A stretch of 64,000 bases of DNA from Pampus argenteus (lineage: Eukaryota; Chordata; Actinopteri; Scombriformes; Stromateidae). The stretch lies in NCBI GenBank assembly GCA_036937835.1, contig CM072878.1, positions 283,001 to 347,000 on the forward strand. Direction: 5' to 3'. Each line of letters opens with the position of its first letter. Within the stretch, counting starts at the first letter, position 1. Under the pieces are notes generated by a model. The model had not been told where the DNA came from, did not search any database, and saw only the letters and a list, made by a program, of their open reading frames with translations. Position numbers and translations under genes: made by a program. Below are positions 31,695 through 35,879 of this stretch, piece after piece.

Positions 31695-33135
31695 GAAAAT
31701 TAAGATATTAATTAAATAAGTATAAATATAATATAATAATATATGACCGAATTTTAGCTATTGTTGTACACGCTGATGTCCTGTGGCAGGAAAGATTTCC
31801 TGTATCTACGACAGCGGAGCTGGAGCAGTCTGTGGGAGAAAGTGCTCCGCTGTCTGTCCACTGTGTGATGGAGAGGGTGCTGATCATTGTCCATGATGGT
31901 AAACAGTTTATTCAGCATCCTCCTCTCCACCACAGTACCAAACGTCTCCAGCCGGACACCAAGTACAGAGCCAGCCTTCTTGATGATTTTATCAAGTCTG
32001 TTGGTGTCGCTGTCTCTGATGCTGCTACCCCAACACACAGCAGCAAAGAAGATGACACTGGCAACAACAGACTGGTAGAAGATCTCCAACATCTTGCTGC
32101 ACACGTTGAAGGATCTCAGCTTCCTCAGGAAATAGAGTCTGCTCATCCCCTTCTTGTACACAGCTTCTGTGTTAGATTTCCAGTCCAGTCTGTTGTCAAT
32201 CACCACTCCCAGGTATTTATAGTCCTCCACCTCCTCCACCACCTCCCCCCTGATCAGTACTGGCTGTGAAGGCATTCTCTTCCTCCTGAAGTCGATCACC
32301 ATCTCTCTGGTCATATTGACATTAAGCCTCAGGTGATTCTGTTCGGACCACTCTACAAAGTTGTCCACCAGCGTCCTGTACTCACCCTCCTCTCCCTCTC
32401 TTATAAACCCAACAACAGCTAAGTCATTTTATTTTTTCAAATAAATAAACTCTAAACCTGATGACTTATTAGACAAGTGAGCTGAAAAGACGACAGAAGT
32501 GTTATGCCAGAGAAGGTTTTTCCACAACCTGGCAACCCCCTAAGTGATATGATGCCTTATAAATGATATAACAATTAATAAAACATCAAATTATGCTTAA
32601 CACCCCATTATAAAGGTTGGTTTATTGGAAGAGATACCAAACTAATATGTATGTCAAAATCAGGTGCCAAAATGAATGCTGAAATCTCCAGGGTAGATAT
32701 TTTCCTATACTGTTTATGTTTATTTGTTTATTGCTTCTGTTTGTTTCAAGCGGTAACTCATGAACAAGCCATAGGGCACATAGGCATGTAGCCACATGCT
32801 GCACACGTGCAAGACTTCTAATAGCAGAATGTTTGCAAGTAAAATATCATGAAAGCACTCCATTAATACACTCTGTCACACACAAACACACACACACACA
32901 TGCCATCCTAGTCTGAACTTTAGTGGTATCTGGGCTAATCCTCCAGCTTTTAATACAACAGAGACTAAAGTAAAACTACTGTGATATTACAGCTTTTATA
33001 TGAATGCGACCATTGGAAAGGTGGGGGGGTGTTGAGATGGATAGCAGAGTAACTCTCTGCCAACACTCTTTTGAGTGACTTACCCATCTGTATCCTGAAA
33101 GTTGACATTCACTTTCTTGGCAGACCCGAGGAGCT
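1766..33135 (-). CDS. caskin1: caskin1 (partial, 9 internal exons of a split gene)
   Basis: Parent entry for nine coding exons: 33135-33084, 14850-14753, 14646-14501, 9491-9396, 9260-9130, 8073-7965, 4374-4266, 3469-3375 and 1883-1766. Each has AG before and GT after it on the minus strand, and the phases join throughout. They encode ankyrin repeats followed by an SH3 domain, in the order known for Caskin scaffold proteins, which bind CASK in neurons. CASKIN1 is favoured over CASKIN2 by KKVNVNFQD in the first repeat, by the EPKKGDTTDPNG segment and by GCIHDNRTGNDRVGYFP in the SH3. The usual first exon (start codon, about 30 residues) and all sequence after the SH3 are absent. The 18.2-kb intron between the first two seen exons holds most of the transposons of the left half. 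Family identity is very secure; the 1-versus-2 assignment is an inference from recalled family sequences. Confidence 0.93.
1884..2802. other. caskin1 intron, no feature seen
   Basis: AT-rich intronic sequence between SH3 exons. I see no coding potential and no clear repeat family until the pogo-type MITE at 2803. Confidence 0.5.
2803..3174 (+). mobile_element. pogo-type MITE, 5'-truncated
   Basis: This stretch is homologous to the MITE at 15540-16078 (shared TTATGTTACACATTACGGC, GGGCTGCTGGATCCTAAAATC and GAATAAAGTTCGA). Its right end is CGCCTTATGGACTGAAAAATATGG followed by TA, matching the terminus CCGTATTTTTCAGACTATAAGGCGC of that copy in inverted form. The left terminus is missing. It sits in the intron between the two SH3 exons. 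Confidence 0.75.
3333..3365. repeat. (TG)n microsatellite beside caskin1 exon 9 donor
   Basis: About 16 TG units on the plus strand, so (CA)n in the caskin1 transcript, beginning about ten bases after the exon 9 donor at 3374. Confidence 0.95.
3375..3469 (-). CDS. caskin1: caskin1 coding exon 9 (first half of SH3 domain)
   Basis: This 95-base exon follows acceptor CTGACTCTCAG and ends at donor GTAATACAG. It encodes ASAALQVRALKDYCNNYDLT and SLNIKAGDVIT. ALKDY is the ALYDY-equivalent strand of the SH3 fold, with Lys-Asp-Tyr replacing the usual aromatic pair. That agrees with my recollection that the Caskin1 SH3 is atypical in peptide binding. A (CA)n run on the coding strand starts about ten bases after the donor. 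Confidence 0.93.
3470..4265. other. caskin1 intron with pyrimidine-rich tract
   Basis: Intron between exons 8 and 9. At 4160-4262 the plus strand is a CCTT/CATC-rich tract with several CCAT/CCATC repeats (purine-rich in the transcript). Nothing else is recognised. Confidence 0.55.
4266..4374 (-). CDS. caskin1: caskin1 coding exon 8 (last ankyrin repeat)
   Basis: This 109-base exon follows acceptor TCTTCTCTACAG and ends AGGG before donor GTAGGATAG. It encodes SGINATVRNTYSQTALDIVY, then QFTATQASREIKQLLR, the final ankyrin repeat and the linker to the SH3 domain. Right after the donor the intron is a purine-rich GGAT/GGAAGG tract (plus-strand 4160-4262), which could act as an intronic splicing element. 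Confidence 0.94.
4375..5914. other. caskin1 intron, no feature seen
   Basis: AT-rich intronic sequence. ORFs such as those near 4690-5095 show no recognisable domain. No terminal repeats or tails of known element families were noticed. Confidence 0.5.
5923..7777 (+). mobile_element. hAT transposon with BED zinc finger, internally deleted
   Basis: An 18-bp perfect terminal inverted repeat, TAGGGATGTAACGATACA, lies at 5923 and inverted at 7760-7777. It is flanked by the exact 8-bp target duplication CACTGTAT (5915-5922 and 7778-7785), diagnostic of the hAT superfamily. The 1855-bp element carries a transposase relic (separate entry). The exact TSD implies a fairly young insertion in the intron between caskin1 exons 7 and 8. 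Confidence 0.95.
6186..7387 (+). pseudogene. hAT transposase relic: BED finger plus C-terminal dimerisation domain
   Basis: The first ORF (6186-6467) starts MATVGNNFEIEDAPSGFKSP and has a BED-type zinc finger, CKYC followed by HISRHH. It then breaks off at a stop. A second frame (from about 6479) reads LLDCTALDLDPRFRSLPHL, a region just before the dimerisation domain in ZBED1/4-like transposases. A 93-base GT-AG intron (6722-6814) joins HNQ to TNSP in frame. The last exon has FYPLLSPLAKAHLTTPATS, PSERVFSTAG and NVDMLIFLKRNL, the hAT C-terminal dimerisation signature. The several-hundred-residue catalytic core between the finger and LLDCTALD is missing, so this copy cannot transpose itself. 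It could in principle still bind ends or partner subunits (inference). Confidence 0.88.
7965..8073 (-). CDS. caskin1: caskin1 coding exon 7 (ankyrin repeats 5-6)
   Basis: This 109-base exon starts after acceptor CTCTGCCCTCAG, completing a split Arg codon, and ends at donor GTAAGTGG. It encodes LLIQAGIDINRQTKAG, then TALHEAALCGKTEAVRLLLD, near-identical to known Caskin sequence. The intron after it (about 3.6 kb) contains the BED-hAT transposon at 5923-7777. Confidence 0.94.
8365..8700 (+). mobile_element. Degenerate Tc1/mariner relic
   Basis: GTGGCTCCAGAAAGTATTCAGA, CTACACACAATAAACCATAAT and CTGAGCTTAGGTGCAT occur in the order expected at the 5' end of a widespread teleost Tc1 family. AGGAGCACATTGAGCTCGC and CCATCATTGTGAAATG then resemble its leader and early coding region. 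It is heavily decayed, with no ORF and no right terminus. Identification is from memory of the family's sequence. Confidence 0.55.
8701..9129. other. caskin1 intron, no feature seen
   Basis: Intronic sequence between exons 6 and 7. No domain, tail or inverted repeat recognised. Confidence 0.5.
9130..9260 (-). CDS. caskin1: caskin1 coding exon 6 (ankyrin repeats 4-5)
   Basis: This 131-base exon reads VVQLLLSSNMCAALLEPKKG, then DTTDPNG and SPLHLAAKNGHIDIIR. The inserted acidic/proline linker between repeats is a Caskin hallmark and looks like the CASKIN1 version. The donor is GTACATATA. The acceptor is a bare TAG sitting directly against a 35-base (TG)n run with no conventional polypyrimidine tract, so exon definition may depend on UG-binding factors (inference). 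Confidence 0.92.
9263..9297. repeat. (AC)n microsatellite abutting caskin1 exon 6 acceptor
   Basis: Seventeen AC units on the plus strand, hence (UG)17 in the caskin1 pre-mRNA, ending at the TAG acceptor next to 9260. Confidence 0.95.
9396..9491 (-). CDS. caskin1: caskin1 coding exon 5 (ankyrin repeat 3-4)
   Basis: This 96-base exon is exactly 32 codons, phase 0 at both ends. It encodes SEMLLQHQSNPC, then a repeat with KTPLDLACEFGRVG. Acceptor TTCCTGTCTACAG is preceded by a short (TG)n run, and the donor is GTAAGAAG. Skipping it would keep the frame and delete about one ankyrin repeat, so it is a possible cassette exon by phase only; no transcript evidence is available here. Confidence 0.93.
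9734..12442 (-). pseudogene. LINE ORF2: AP endonuclease + reverse transcriptase (A1)
   Basis: The first part (12442-11738) shows apurinic endonuclease blocks LLNIRSLSSK, LTETWLQ, VGDFNIHVD and SDHFLITFEF. About 50 residues seem missing between LTETWLQEDEY and FASGLVV, because the usual middle blocks are absent. The reverse transcriptase (11397-10429) has NYRPISNLSFLSKVLEK, AFDTIDH, GVPQGSVLGPLLF and the catalytic CYADDTQ (near 10555). The C-terminal part (10225-9737) has LDYCNSLLSG, AARVLTGT and FLFDKAYN. The normal stop after AYN is TAT here, so the frame runs on. Stops near 11740-11760 and 10430 and frame breaks make it a pseudogene. Confidence 0.87.
12542..13343 (-). pseudogene. LINE ORF1 with SGNH/GDSL-esterase domain (A1)
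   Basis: Read on the minus strand, an N-terminal segment LEARLSDLETRYRSTEKS looks like a coiled coil and is followed by a basic/proline linker. Next comes an SGNH hydrolase fold: TLVIGSSILRNVKL (block I with the Ser), IIIHVCGNDTQLRQSE (the G-x-N-D block) and DGIHPTLDGA (the Asp-His block) near the end RSNP-stop. Esterase-bearing ORF1 proteins are known from CR1/L2-like LINEs. An in-frame stop near 12966 falls between block I and the GND block, so the copy is inactive. It ends about 100 bases before the ORF2 start. The role of the esterase is unknown; membrane or lipid interaction has been proposed for the family. Confidence 0.8.
13346..14500. other. caskin1 intron, no feature seen
   Basis: AT-rich sequence. 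The first part may be the 5'UTR of LINE copy A1, but nothing proves it. No coding or repeat signature seen. Confidence 0.45.
14501..14646 (-). CDS. caskin1: caskin1 coding exon 4 (ankyrin repeats 2-3)
   Basis: This 146-base exon lies between acceptor TGCATGCGCAG and donor GTGAGTGAC. It encodes MRPLHYAAWQGKAEPMKMLL, then the next repeat containing IPLHLSAQHGHYDV. Both repeats keep the PLHxA core. Only 106 bases separate it from exon 3, whereas the intron after it is about 5 kb and carries the minus-strand esterase-LINE. Confidence 0.93.
14753..14850 (-). CDS. caskin1: caskin1 coding exon 3 (ankyrin repeat 1)
   Basis: This 98-base exon follows acceptor TCTAATGTAG and ends at donor GTGAGAAGG. 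It reads FSPLHHASLNGNLELISLLL followed by DSQAAVDIRDQK, one ankyrin repeat with the xPLHxAxxxG turn and the LLL helix end. The first base completes the Gly codon from exon 2 and the last G opens the Gly codon finished in exon 4. The upstream intron is about 18.2 kb and filled with transposons. Confidence 0.92.
14851..15537. other. caskin1 intron, no feature seen
   Basis: Start of the 18.2-kb intron between exons 2 and 3. No recognisable element before the MITE at 15540. Confidence 0.5.
15540..16078 (+). mobile_element. pogo-type MITE (539 bp, complete)
   Basis: The left terminus CCGTATTTTTCAGACTATAA and the inverted right terminus CCTTATTTTTCCGGCCATAA form an imperfect terminal inverted repeat, flanked by TA on both sides (15538-15539 and 16079-16080). 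GCGCCTTATAA motifs repeat at both ends. Internal sequence includes a polyadenylation-like GAATAAAG at 15953, consistent with the 3' end of a larger parent. No transposase remains. Homologous pieces lie at 2803-3174 and 62210-63125. Confidence 0.85.
16165..17226 (-). mobile_element. L2/CR1-type LINE, copy A3 (5'-truncated)
   Basis: On the minus strand this is the last third of the family: the C-terminal part of ORF2 (AARVLTGTKIRDHISPI, then LLWNKLPLCVREADTV and FLFDKAYN-stop), the 3'UTR and the (TTTGA)n tail at 16165. The 5' end stops at 17226 and is followed, after TATT, by an inverted copy of its last 14 bases. About 1 kb of it is inverted relative to the end of copy A2 (19900-20998). Confidence 0.9.
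16817..17212 (-). pseudogene. LINE ORF2 C-terminal fragment (A3)
   Basis: This fragment covers MQLIQNAAARVLTGTKIRDH through LKELIVP, then, after a stop near 17018, MRSQDGGFLVVPIVSKSRLG to FLFDKAYN. It matches the C-terminal region of A1 and A2 almost residue for residue. The stop and the 5' truncation rule out function. Confidence 0.85.
17243..17733 (-). mobile_element. pogo-type element, internally deleted, 5' end
   Basis: On the minus strand it starts CTGTATTTTTCGGACTATAAGC at 17733, next to TA (17734-17735). The terminus matches the MITE at 15540. A short ORF from 17596 reads MENPQSNSYDAAFKLNAINL, resembling the N-terminal psq/CENP-B-like helix-turn-helix of pogo-type transposases. It continues to NESMVRRY and then jumps to an acidic tail EDYLRLFNYDTKEDDFSGFS. 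The DDE core is missing, so this is a deleted derivative. Its inner border runs into LINE copy A3. Confidence 0.7.
18093..20305 (+). pseudogene. LINE ORF2 (A2), nearly complete reverse transcriptase
   Basis: The first part reads RNSYSRCLSDSAVAKFKETI to SERKWRAS, ending at a TAA at 18402. The frame then continues to MSFFNDKILNIRDKIHHLLP and the reverse transcriptase with NYRPISNLSFISKVLEK, AFDTIDH, GVPQGSV and CYADDTQ. A frameshift near 19520 (KTDH-stop, where A1 has ESNHLTK) precedes the C-terminal part (19562-20305) ending FLFDKAYN-stop. Few disabling changes suggest a moderately recent insertion. Confidence 0.88.
18093..20998 (+). mobile_element. L2/CR1-type LINE, copy A2 (5'-truncated)
   Basis: A plus-strand copy beginning inside the endonuclease region (AGAAACTCCTACAGCAGATG) and ending with the typical 3' end CTATATAAATAAAATCTG and (ATTTG)n tail. 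Very similar to A1 but inverted. A1 and A2 lie about 5 kb apart in opposite orientation, and copy A3 (minus) lies between. Confidence 0.9.
21063..21761 (-). mobile_element. L1-like LINE fragment, part downstream of the Harbinger insertion
   Basis: On the minus strand, from 21758 downward, the frame reads TLSDHSPIKMKIYLGQ and WRLNVSILNDPLIQQELHD, the C-terminal part of an L1-type endonuclease. After frame breaks the linker before the reverse transcriptase follows: KYYEMGNKASRLLAFQLRKA and IQPFQF (21497-21096). The SDH motif and the YYEMGNKAS motif are characteristic of L1/Tx1-like elements of fish. No reverse transcriptase is left. The other half is at 25723-26045. Confidence 0.75.
22021..23511 (+). 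CDS. Harbinger Myb/SANT-like DNA-binding protein (2 exons)
   Basis: Exon 1 (22021-22530) starts MARGSFVWTDSEVELLLNVA, a Myb/SANT-like trihelix with spaced tryptophans (FVWTDSE, VDWESCK), and then has an acidic/serine linker. Donor GTATGT at 22531 and the acceptor TATAG before 23044 remove a 513-base intron and keep phase 0. Exon 2 (23044-23511) continues LQGHRHDRMKRKLPAEAQWL, a charged helical region with SKMTQTLDRLTASIADGFAL, and a proline-rich part (PPPPPPPQPHY), ending NEDA-stop. The total is 325 residues. In zebrafish Harbinger systems such a protein recruits the transposase to the ends and to the nucleus (established knowledge). A CCAAT motif lies about 60 bases before the ATG (near 21962). 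Confidence 0.85.
22531..23043 (+). other. Intron of the Harbinger Myb-like gene, with a LINE/SINE-like tail
   Basis: This 513-base intron has donor GTATGT and acceptor CTGTATAG. At about 22620-22820 it contains AT-rich sequence ending TTCGGGATAAATAAAGTTG and (TTCTGA)n, a common teleost non-LTR retrotransposon 3' tail. If so, a small retroelement landed in the intron without harming the gene. Confidence 0.55.
23512..24217. other. Gap between convergent Harbinger genes
   Basis: AT-rich 706-bp spacer, probably the two 3'UTRs, with a short (TA)n run near 23598-23612. The 71-residue ORF at 23792 has no recognisable domain. Confidence 0.5.
24218..25498 (-). CDS. Harbinger DDE transposase (HARBI1-like), intact
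   Basis: An uninterrupted 426-residue ORF on the minus strand. An Arg-rich N-terminal part (about residues 41-75) is followed by a helix-turn-helix-like region (RKTANAFGLARSTVSKIVRE, 148-167). The DDE nuclease comes next: the first Asp in GAVDGTHVEI (D211), the second in YLIGDPAYPLLPY (D300), the Glu in VIECAFGRLKGRF (E337). Conserved KWPGSVHDARIF and FVLHNYCE also fit HARBI1. Length and motif order match full-length Harbinger transposases. The first Met (MLTMMTTIMEAL) is the longest option; M4, M5 or M9 are possible starts. The gene converges on the Myb-like gene, with a 706-bp gap. All three catalytic acids and the open frame suggest recent or current activity. Confidence 0.92.
   Translation of the reverse strand: MLTMMTTIMEALRVAVAFILVQTLLTCLHLHTQLMHHVDDQRRMRARRSALLSLLPPIRRPSRRHRQRRRFWVRPGRTAVWWDNFENEVVVPEEWRENFRMSRSSLLALSDLLRPYIEGEMTVMRSPVGVIKKVACTLYYLSDEGRLRKTANAFGLARSTVSKIVREVCEAIVVHLGPMYIKLPTSEESVQQLIEKFEEAHSLPQCIGAVDGTHVEIKQPPVNSTDYINRKGKYSLNIQATCDYNYCFIDVVVKWPGSVHDARIFANSALNDYLKAEKIPPCPKQIVEDEEAIPVYLIGDPAYPLLPYLMKEYVNGGSNVQEQYFGLSLCRARMVIECAFGRLKGRFGALKRAMDINLDDLPFVIYACFVLHNYCEAAMDTVDDARITEAIQYDQNNQPDNPPTVREGMSAEGKRVRRVLTKFLDP
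25723..26045 (-). mobile_element. L1-like LINE fragment, part upstream of the Harbinger insertion
   Basis: The minus-strand ORF includes GDYNCELNLNMDRLP, LIDVWRYHHPRDRDYTYRSQ and SYFRLDMFLVS, the endonuclease blocks GDFN, the WR..HP..RDYT segment and the R-D-FLVS block of L1-like elements. It runs into the Harbinger end at VTEC. Removing the insert plus one TTA joins VTEC to KIESTTLSDHS in the same frame at 21758. The N-terminal endonuclease is missing. Confidence 0.78.
26069..26144 (+). mobile_element. L2/CR1-type LINE 3' tail (A10)
   Basis: ACAGATTGTAAAGCCCTCTG to TTTATTTGATTTGATA is the last ~75 bases of the A family, including the CTATATAAATAAAAT end and the (TTTGA) tail. Severely 5'-truncated. 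Confidence 0.85.
26145..29119. other. caskin1 intron, no gene recognised
   Basis: About 3 kb of AT-rich intron with a (TG)n run at 28077-28105 and pyrimidine-rich stretches at 28220-28450. ORFs here are short and without recognisable motifs. Confidence 0.5.
28077..28105. repeat. (TG)n microsatellite
   Basis: About 14 TG units, read directly. Confidence 0.95.
29120..29200. repeat. (TA)40 microsatellite at the Tc1 left end
   Basis: An uninterrupted run of about 40 TA units ends exactly at the Tc1 terminus CAGACGTGGACAAAATT at 29201. Tc1 elements insert at TA, so the tract may have been a target or may have expanded from the TA duplication. Confidence 0.95.
29579..30832 (+). pseudogene. Tc1 transposase, frameshifted and interrupted
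   Basis: The frame begins MDQRKQRKELSQDIRKKIIN, a paired-like helix-turn-helix (KTISKQLDVPVTTVAHIMQK), followed by the GRGRRRKI hook and a second HTH. The first catalytic Asp is in VLWTDETK. A small deletion near 30137 changes frame after ENTVP-equivalent KNTVP. The second frame has KHGGGSVMFWGCF and the second Asp in VLQQDNDPKRTAKN. A LINE tail splits the next codons. The last part then has the third acid in SPDLNPIEHLWKELK and ends GCATKY-stop. All three DDE acids survive but in separate pieces, so it cannot be functional. Confidence 0.9.
30397..30616 (+). mobile_element. L2/CR1-type LINE 3' tail (A5) inside Tc1
   Basis: A 220-bp LINE end (ACATGTGACATCATTGCACG to the (ATTTG)n tail) inserted in the Tc1 transposase between the second Asp and the Glu. 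It is flanked by TTCT on both sides (30393-30396 and 30617-30620), a probable 4-bp target duplication. Removing insert plus one TTCT restores WPSMSPDLNP. Confidence 0.9.
30869..31611. other. caskin1 intron, no feature seen
   Basis: After the (TG)n run at the Tc1 right end, AT-rich sequence without recognisable coding or repeat signature. Confidence 0.5.
31612..31693. repeat. (TAGA)n microsatellite, LINE tail
   Basis: About 20 uninterrupted TAGA units at the 3' end of LINE copy B. Confidence 0.95.
31754..32421 (-). pseudogene. LINE reverse transcriptase C-terminal part (B)
   Basis: The open frame (204 residues from 32368) reads MDNFVEWSEQNHLRLNVNMT, DYKYLGVVIDNRLDW, GMSRLYFLRKLRSFNVCSKM and FYQSVVASVIFFAAVCWG, typical of the thumb and C-terminal region of Rex/CR1-group LINEs after the YADD motif. 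It ends DISVYNNS-stop. The catalytic palm domain is missing, so it is a fragment. Confidence 0.82.
32422..33083. other. caskin1 intron next to exon 2, no feature seen
   Basis: No coding or repeat signature other than a short CA run near 32880-32900. Confidence 0.5.
33084..33135 (-). CDS. caskin1: caskin1 coding exon 2 (entry into first ankyrin repeat)
   Basis: This 52-base exon has acceptor TTTGTTTCAG and donor GTAAGTCAC. It reads LLGSAKKVNVNFQDTDG, the segment leading into the first ankyrin repeat of Caskin. It starts with the last two bases of a split codon (probably Lys) and ends with GG of a Gly codon completed by the exon at 14850. It is the most 5' exon recognised here; the exon with the start codon must lie upstream, at higher coordinates. 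Confidence 0.88.
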
Positions 33136-34159
33136 CTGAAACAAAACAAAAAAGAACATCCATTGGTTTTTGCAGCCAAAAAAGATTGTTGATGCCTTTT
33201 TATGATGCAATGCAGCAATAACTGTGTTATTTATATTTCTGAGTATTTTTTTATTTCACCTTCAAGCCAACGTTTTTCACATTTCCCTGTGTCTTTTATG
33301 TACTGTACTCTTGGATGCTATATCCATTTATGTTTGGAATAAAAGACTGAAAACACAAAAACGTCTGTCATGCTGAAGGTCATTCTGAATGTATATCATT
33401 CATAGCATGCTTGTTACTGGAGTGAGGAAATATGAATCTAGCAGTGATCTAGCATGAAAAATCAGCTAAATAGCACAGATTCTTCTGGATGAAATTACTA
33501 TAAGGTTATTAGACATGTTCAACTGAATGTGATACACAGGTCCACTTTGGCCTTTTGATAGAATGACACGTTTGAAAAGTACTTTGTGGCTGACCTTAAA
33601 TGTTCCTCATGAATACATTTGACCTGACTGTTGCAACACAATGTATCACAATTTAAATGTACATATATTTACATATAGCTGCTTTGCTTGTAAGCAAACC
33701 ACACAGTCTGGGTCTGTTTAATGTATATTTAGTGATGTACACTGTACAAGCTCATCTTAAACCGTGTTGTTCCTGCATCCAGTCAGTTAATCTCCATATT
33801 ATCCTTTTAATATTTCTTTCCACATTGAGCTGGGCTCAATCTCATCCCTAAACTCTACTGTCACAGCCACAGTGCAGCAGAACCTGCACATCATGCATAG
33901 GTTGGAAATATTAGTACTGTCAATATAGACATGTCACAGTAGGTATGAATAATTTTTGCGAGTGTTCAGATTTAGGCAGTTTGGTCTGTGTCTCATGCTG
34001 TCTCACAGTTATGATGTCACTACTATGTCACGGGCCTGGTGCTCACTGCCAGAGCAATGTCACAGGTGAGGACACCAGCAGCTGGGTCGATATATAATAT
34101 AATACAGAACTGCTAAATACAGGGCTACACACACACACACAAGCCTATTCACACCTATA
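33136..34159. other. Upstream of caskin1 exon 2 (first-intron sequence)
   Basis: Presumed first intron. No first exon resembling the Caskin N-terminus (start MGK/MGR...) recognised. No repeats of note except a CA run near 34128. Confidence 0.45.
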
Positions 34160-34167
34160 GTATAGAT

Positions 34168-35213
34168 CAGGGGTGGGCAATTCATTTTTACCAGGGGCCC
34201 CGTGAGAAACCTGAATCGTGTAAGAGGGCCACCAACTTTCTTCCATTGTAAAATGCTCTAAATTACATAATTTTCAATGGCTGGTATTGATAATCAGAAG
34301 AATAAAGCACTCTAAATATTTATATTAGGTTACATGAAATTGTGGGGCATAGGTCAAATACAAAACAATACAATACAAAAACAATTATTGAATTAGTGCA
34401 ATTAATTTTTAATTTGTTATTTTCCACAAACAACCCTAACCCTAACTCTAACCCTAACACTTAACAAATTTACAGAAATACAACAACACAACAAACAAAA
34501 ACTTTTAATGTTTTCCACCTCATGTTACCTCTTCAGTGAGAATAATCCAGCCTGTTCTGGCTACGTCATAATCTGTCTGCTACATACCATCCTGCCTTGA
34601 GATCTCATCCCAGGAAGTTTAACTGCTCTTCACCATCAGAGCAGGTTTCATTCTCTCTTTCATCGACTGCATGGCTGCCAACTCCTCCGTGATTTGAAAG
34701 TCTGCAGTTATCCCACGTAAGAAGATGAGTAGCTGGGCGGTGTCACATACATCACAGCTCTCATCCAAAGCCAGAGAAAAACAGTCAAAGTCAGCCGTTC
34801 TGTTCTTCAGATGAAGCTCTAAGTTTCCCACTATGTCCTCAATCCGCCATGTTACAGTGCGTGAAACACTCTCAAATATGCCCCTTTTCTCCGGGCATAT
34901 CAGCGCAGCAGAGTCCAATAAACACCTCTTAACAAACTCTCCATCAGAAAACGCCTTACTGTTTCTAGCAATTTTGTAAGAAATAACATAACTTGTCCTG
35001 ACGGCTGCATTTCTGGGGATGTGAAGTTTGGTAAGTCCTTGTTGGCTTTGTAGTTTTGCAAGCAATGCATCAGACTCCTTTGCACGCTCTTCATCAGACA
35101 GATTTCTGTATTTACCTTTATGCTTGGTTGTGTAGTGGCGATTCAAATTATAATCTTACAAAGACGTACAAAGGGCCGGATGTGGCCCGCGGGCCATAGT
35201 TTGCTCAGGTCTG
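34168..35213 (-). mobile_element. hAT transposon (Charlie/GTF2IRD2-like), deleted copy
   Basis: Left end CAGGGGTGGGCAATTCATTT and inverted right end CAGACCTGAGCAAACTATGG, with GGCCC-rich subterminal sequence (GTGGCCCGCGGGCC). The 8-bp target duplication is imperfect: GTATAGAT (34160-34167) and GTATAGAG (35214-35221). The 1046-bp element retains about 175 transposase codons on the minus strand. A short interstitial telomere-like CCCTAA tract lies inside at about 34430-34460. Confidence 0.82.
34619..35146 (-). pseudogene. hAT transposase N-terminal fragment
   Basis: The frame starts NRHYTTKHKGKY, the last His pair of a BED finger. It continues AFSDGEFVKRCLLDSAALIC, VTWRIEDIVGNLELHLKN and FDCFSLALDESCDVCDTAQL, with the first catalytic Asp in ALDES of the hAT RNase-H fold (GTF2IRD2/Charlie8-like). 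It breaks off after MKERMKP, so the insertion domain, the other acids and the dimerisation domain are gone. Confidence 0.8.
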
Positions 35214-35221
35214 GTATAGAG

Positions 35222-35280
35222 TTTCTGAAGTAACTATAAGAAAGTCAGAAAGTGCAAGTTTAGGTCAAGTTCATAGACCT

Positions 35281-35314
<34 letters not shown>

Positions 35315-35460
35315 GCACACACACACACGCACACACACACACTCCCTCTAGGGTGCAGAAAACAGGACAGTCCCTCTATTGTAGAGGAGACAGCTCCCAG
35401 CACCACTGGAAGAAGATCATTGATTTCCTAGCAGGCTATTTCTGGCCGCTAAATGCAGGG

Positions 35461-35501
<41 letters not shown>

Positions 35502-35879
35502 CCAAGAGCTTTCAAAAGCACTATCTACATCCTGTGTGTGTGCTTGTTAAAGGAGAGTAACATCACTGAGCCTGATATGTATCCACTGTTATGCATTAAC
35601 ACTAGAGAGAGAAAGACAGAAAGAAAGTGTTAATTGAAAATGTTTGGGTATCACTGATAAAGTTTGCACAATGACTGGAGTTTTCCTAAAGATCACACAC
35701 ACAAACATGTCTCTGCAGCACCAGCATCTGTTAAGCAGCCACTAAGCGTGACCTTTTGACCCCTGTAAAGTCATTGCGACCAGCCAGCAGCCCTGACCCA
35801 CCTCTGTGTAGCCCCCTTTTGAGGCAGATCTTTGAGGAAAACCTTCCATTTGGTTTAATAGGTTACAGGAAAAAATCAA
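35222..35879. other. Intergenic or first-intron sequence with (CA)n runs
   Basis: Two (CA)n microsatellites at 35285-35342 (interrupted by CG) and 35464-35498. Otherwise nothing recognised. Confidence 0.55.

Larger units (their letters stand above)
31612..32421 (-). mobile_element. Rex/jockey-like LINE, copy B (3' part with (TAGA)n tail)
   Basis: The C-terminal portion of a reverse transcriptase on the minus strand, followed by a short AT-rich 3'UTR and a (TAGA)20 tract at 31612-31693 that forms the tail. 5'-truncated at 32421. It overlaps the copy at 43766-44375 by only about 90 bases, so the two cover different halves of the same ORF. Confidence 0.8.

Noticed and set aside
31832..32269. 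Plus-strand 145-residue ORF
   Set aside because: Antisense of the LINE B reverse transcriptase fragment.
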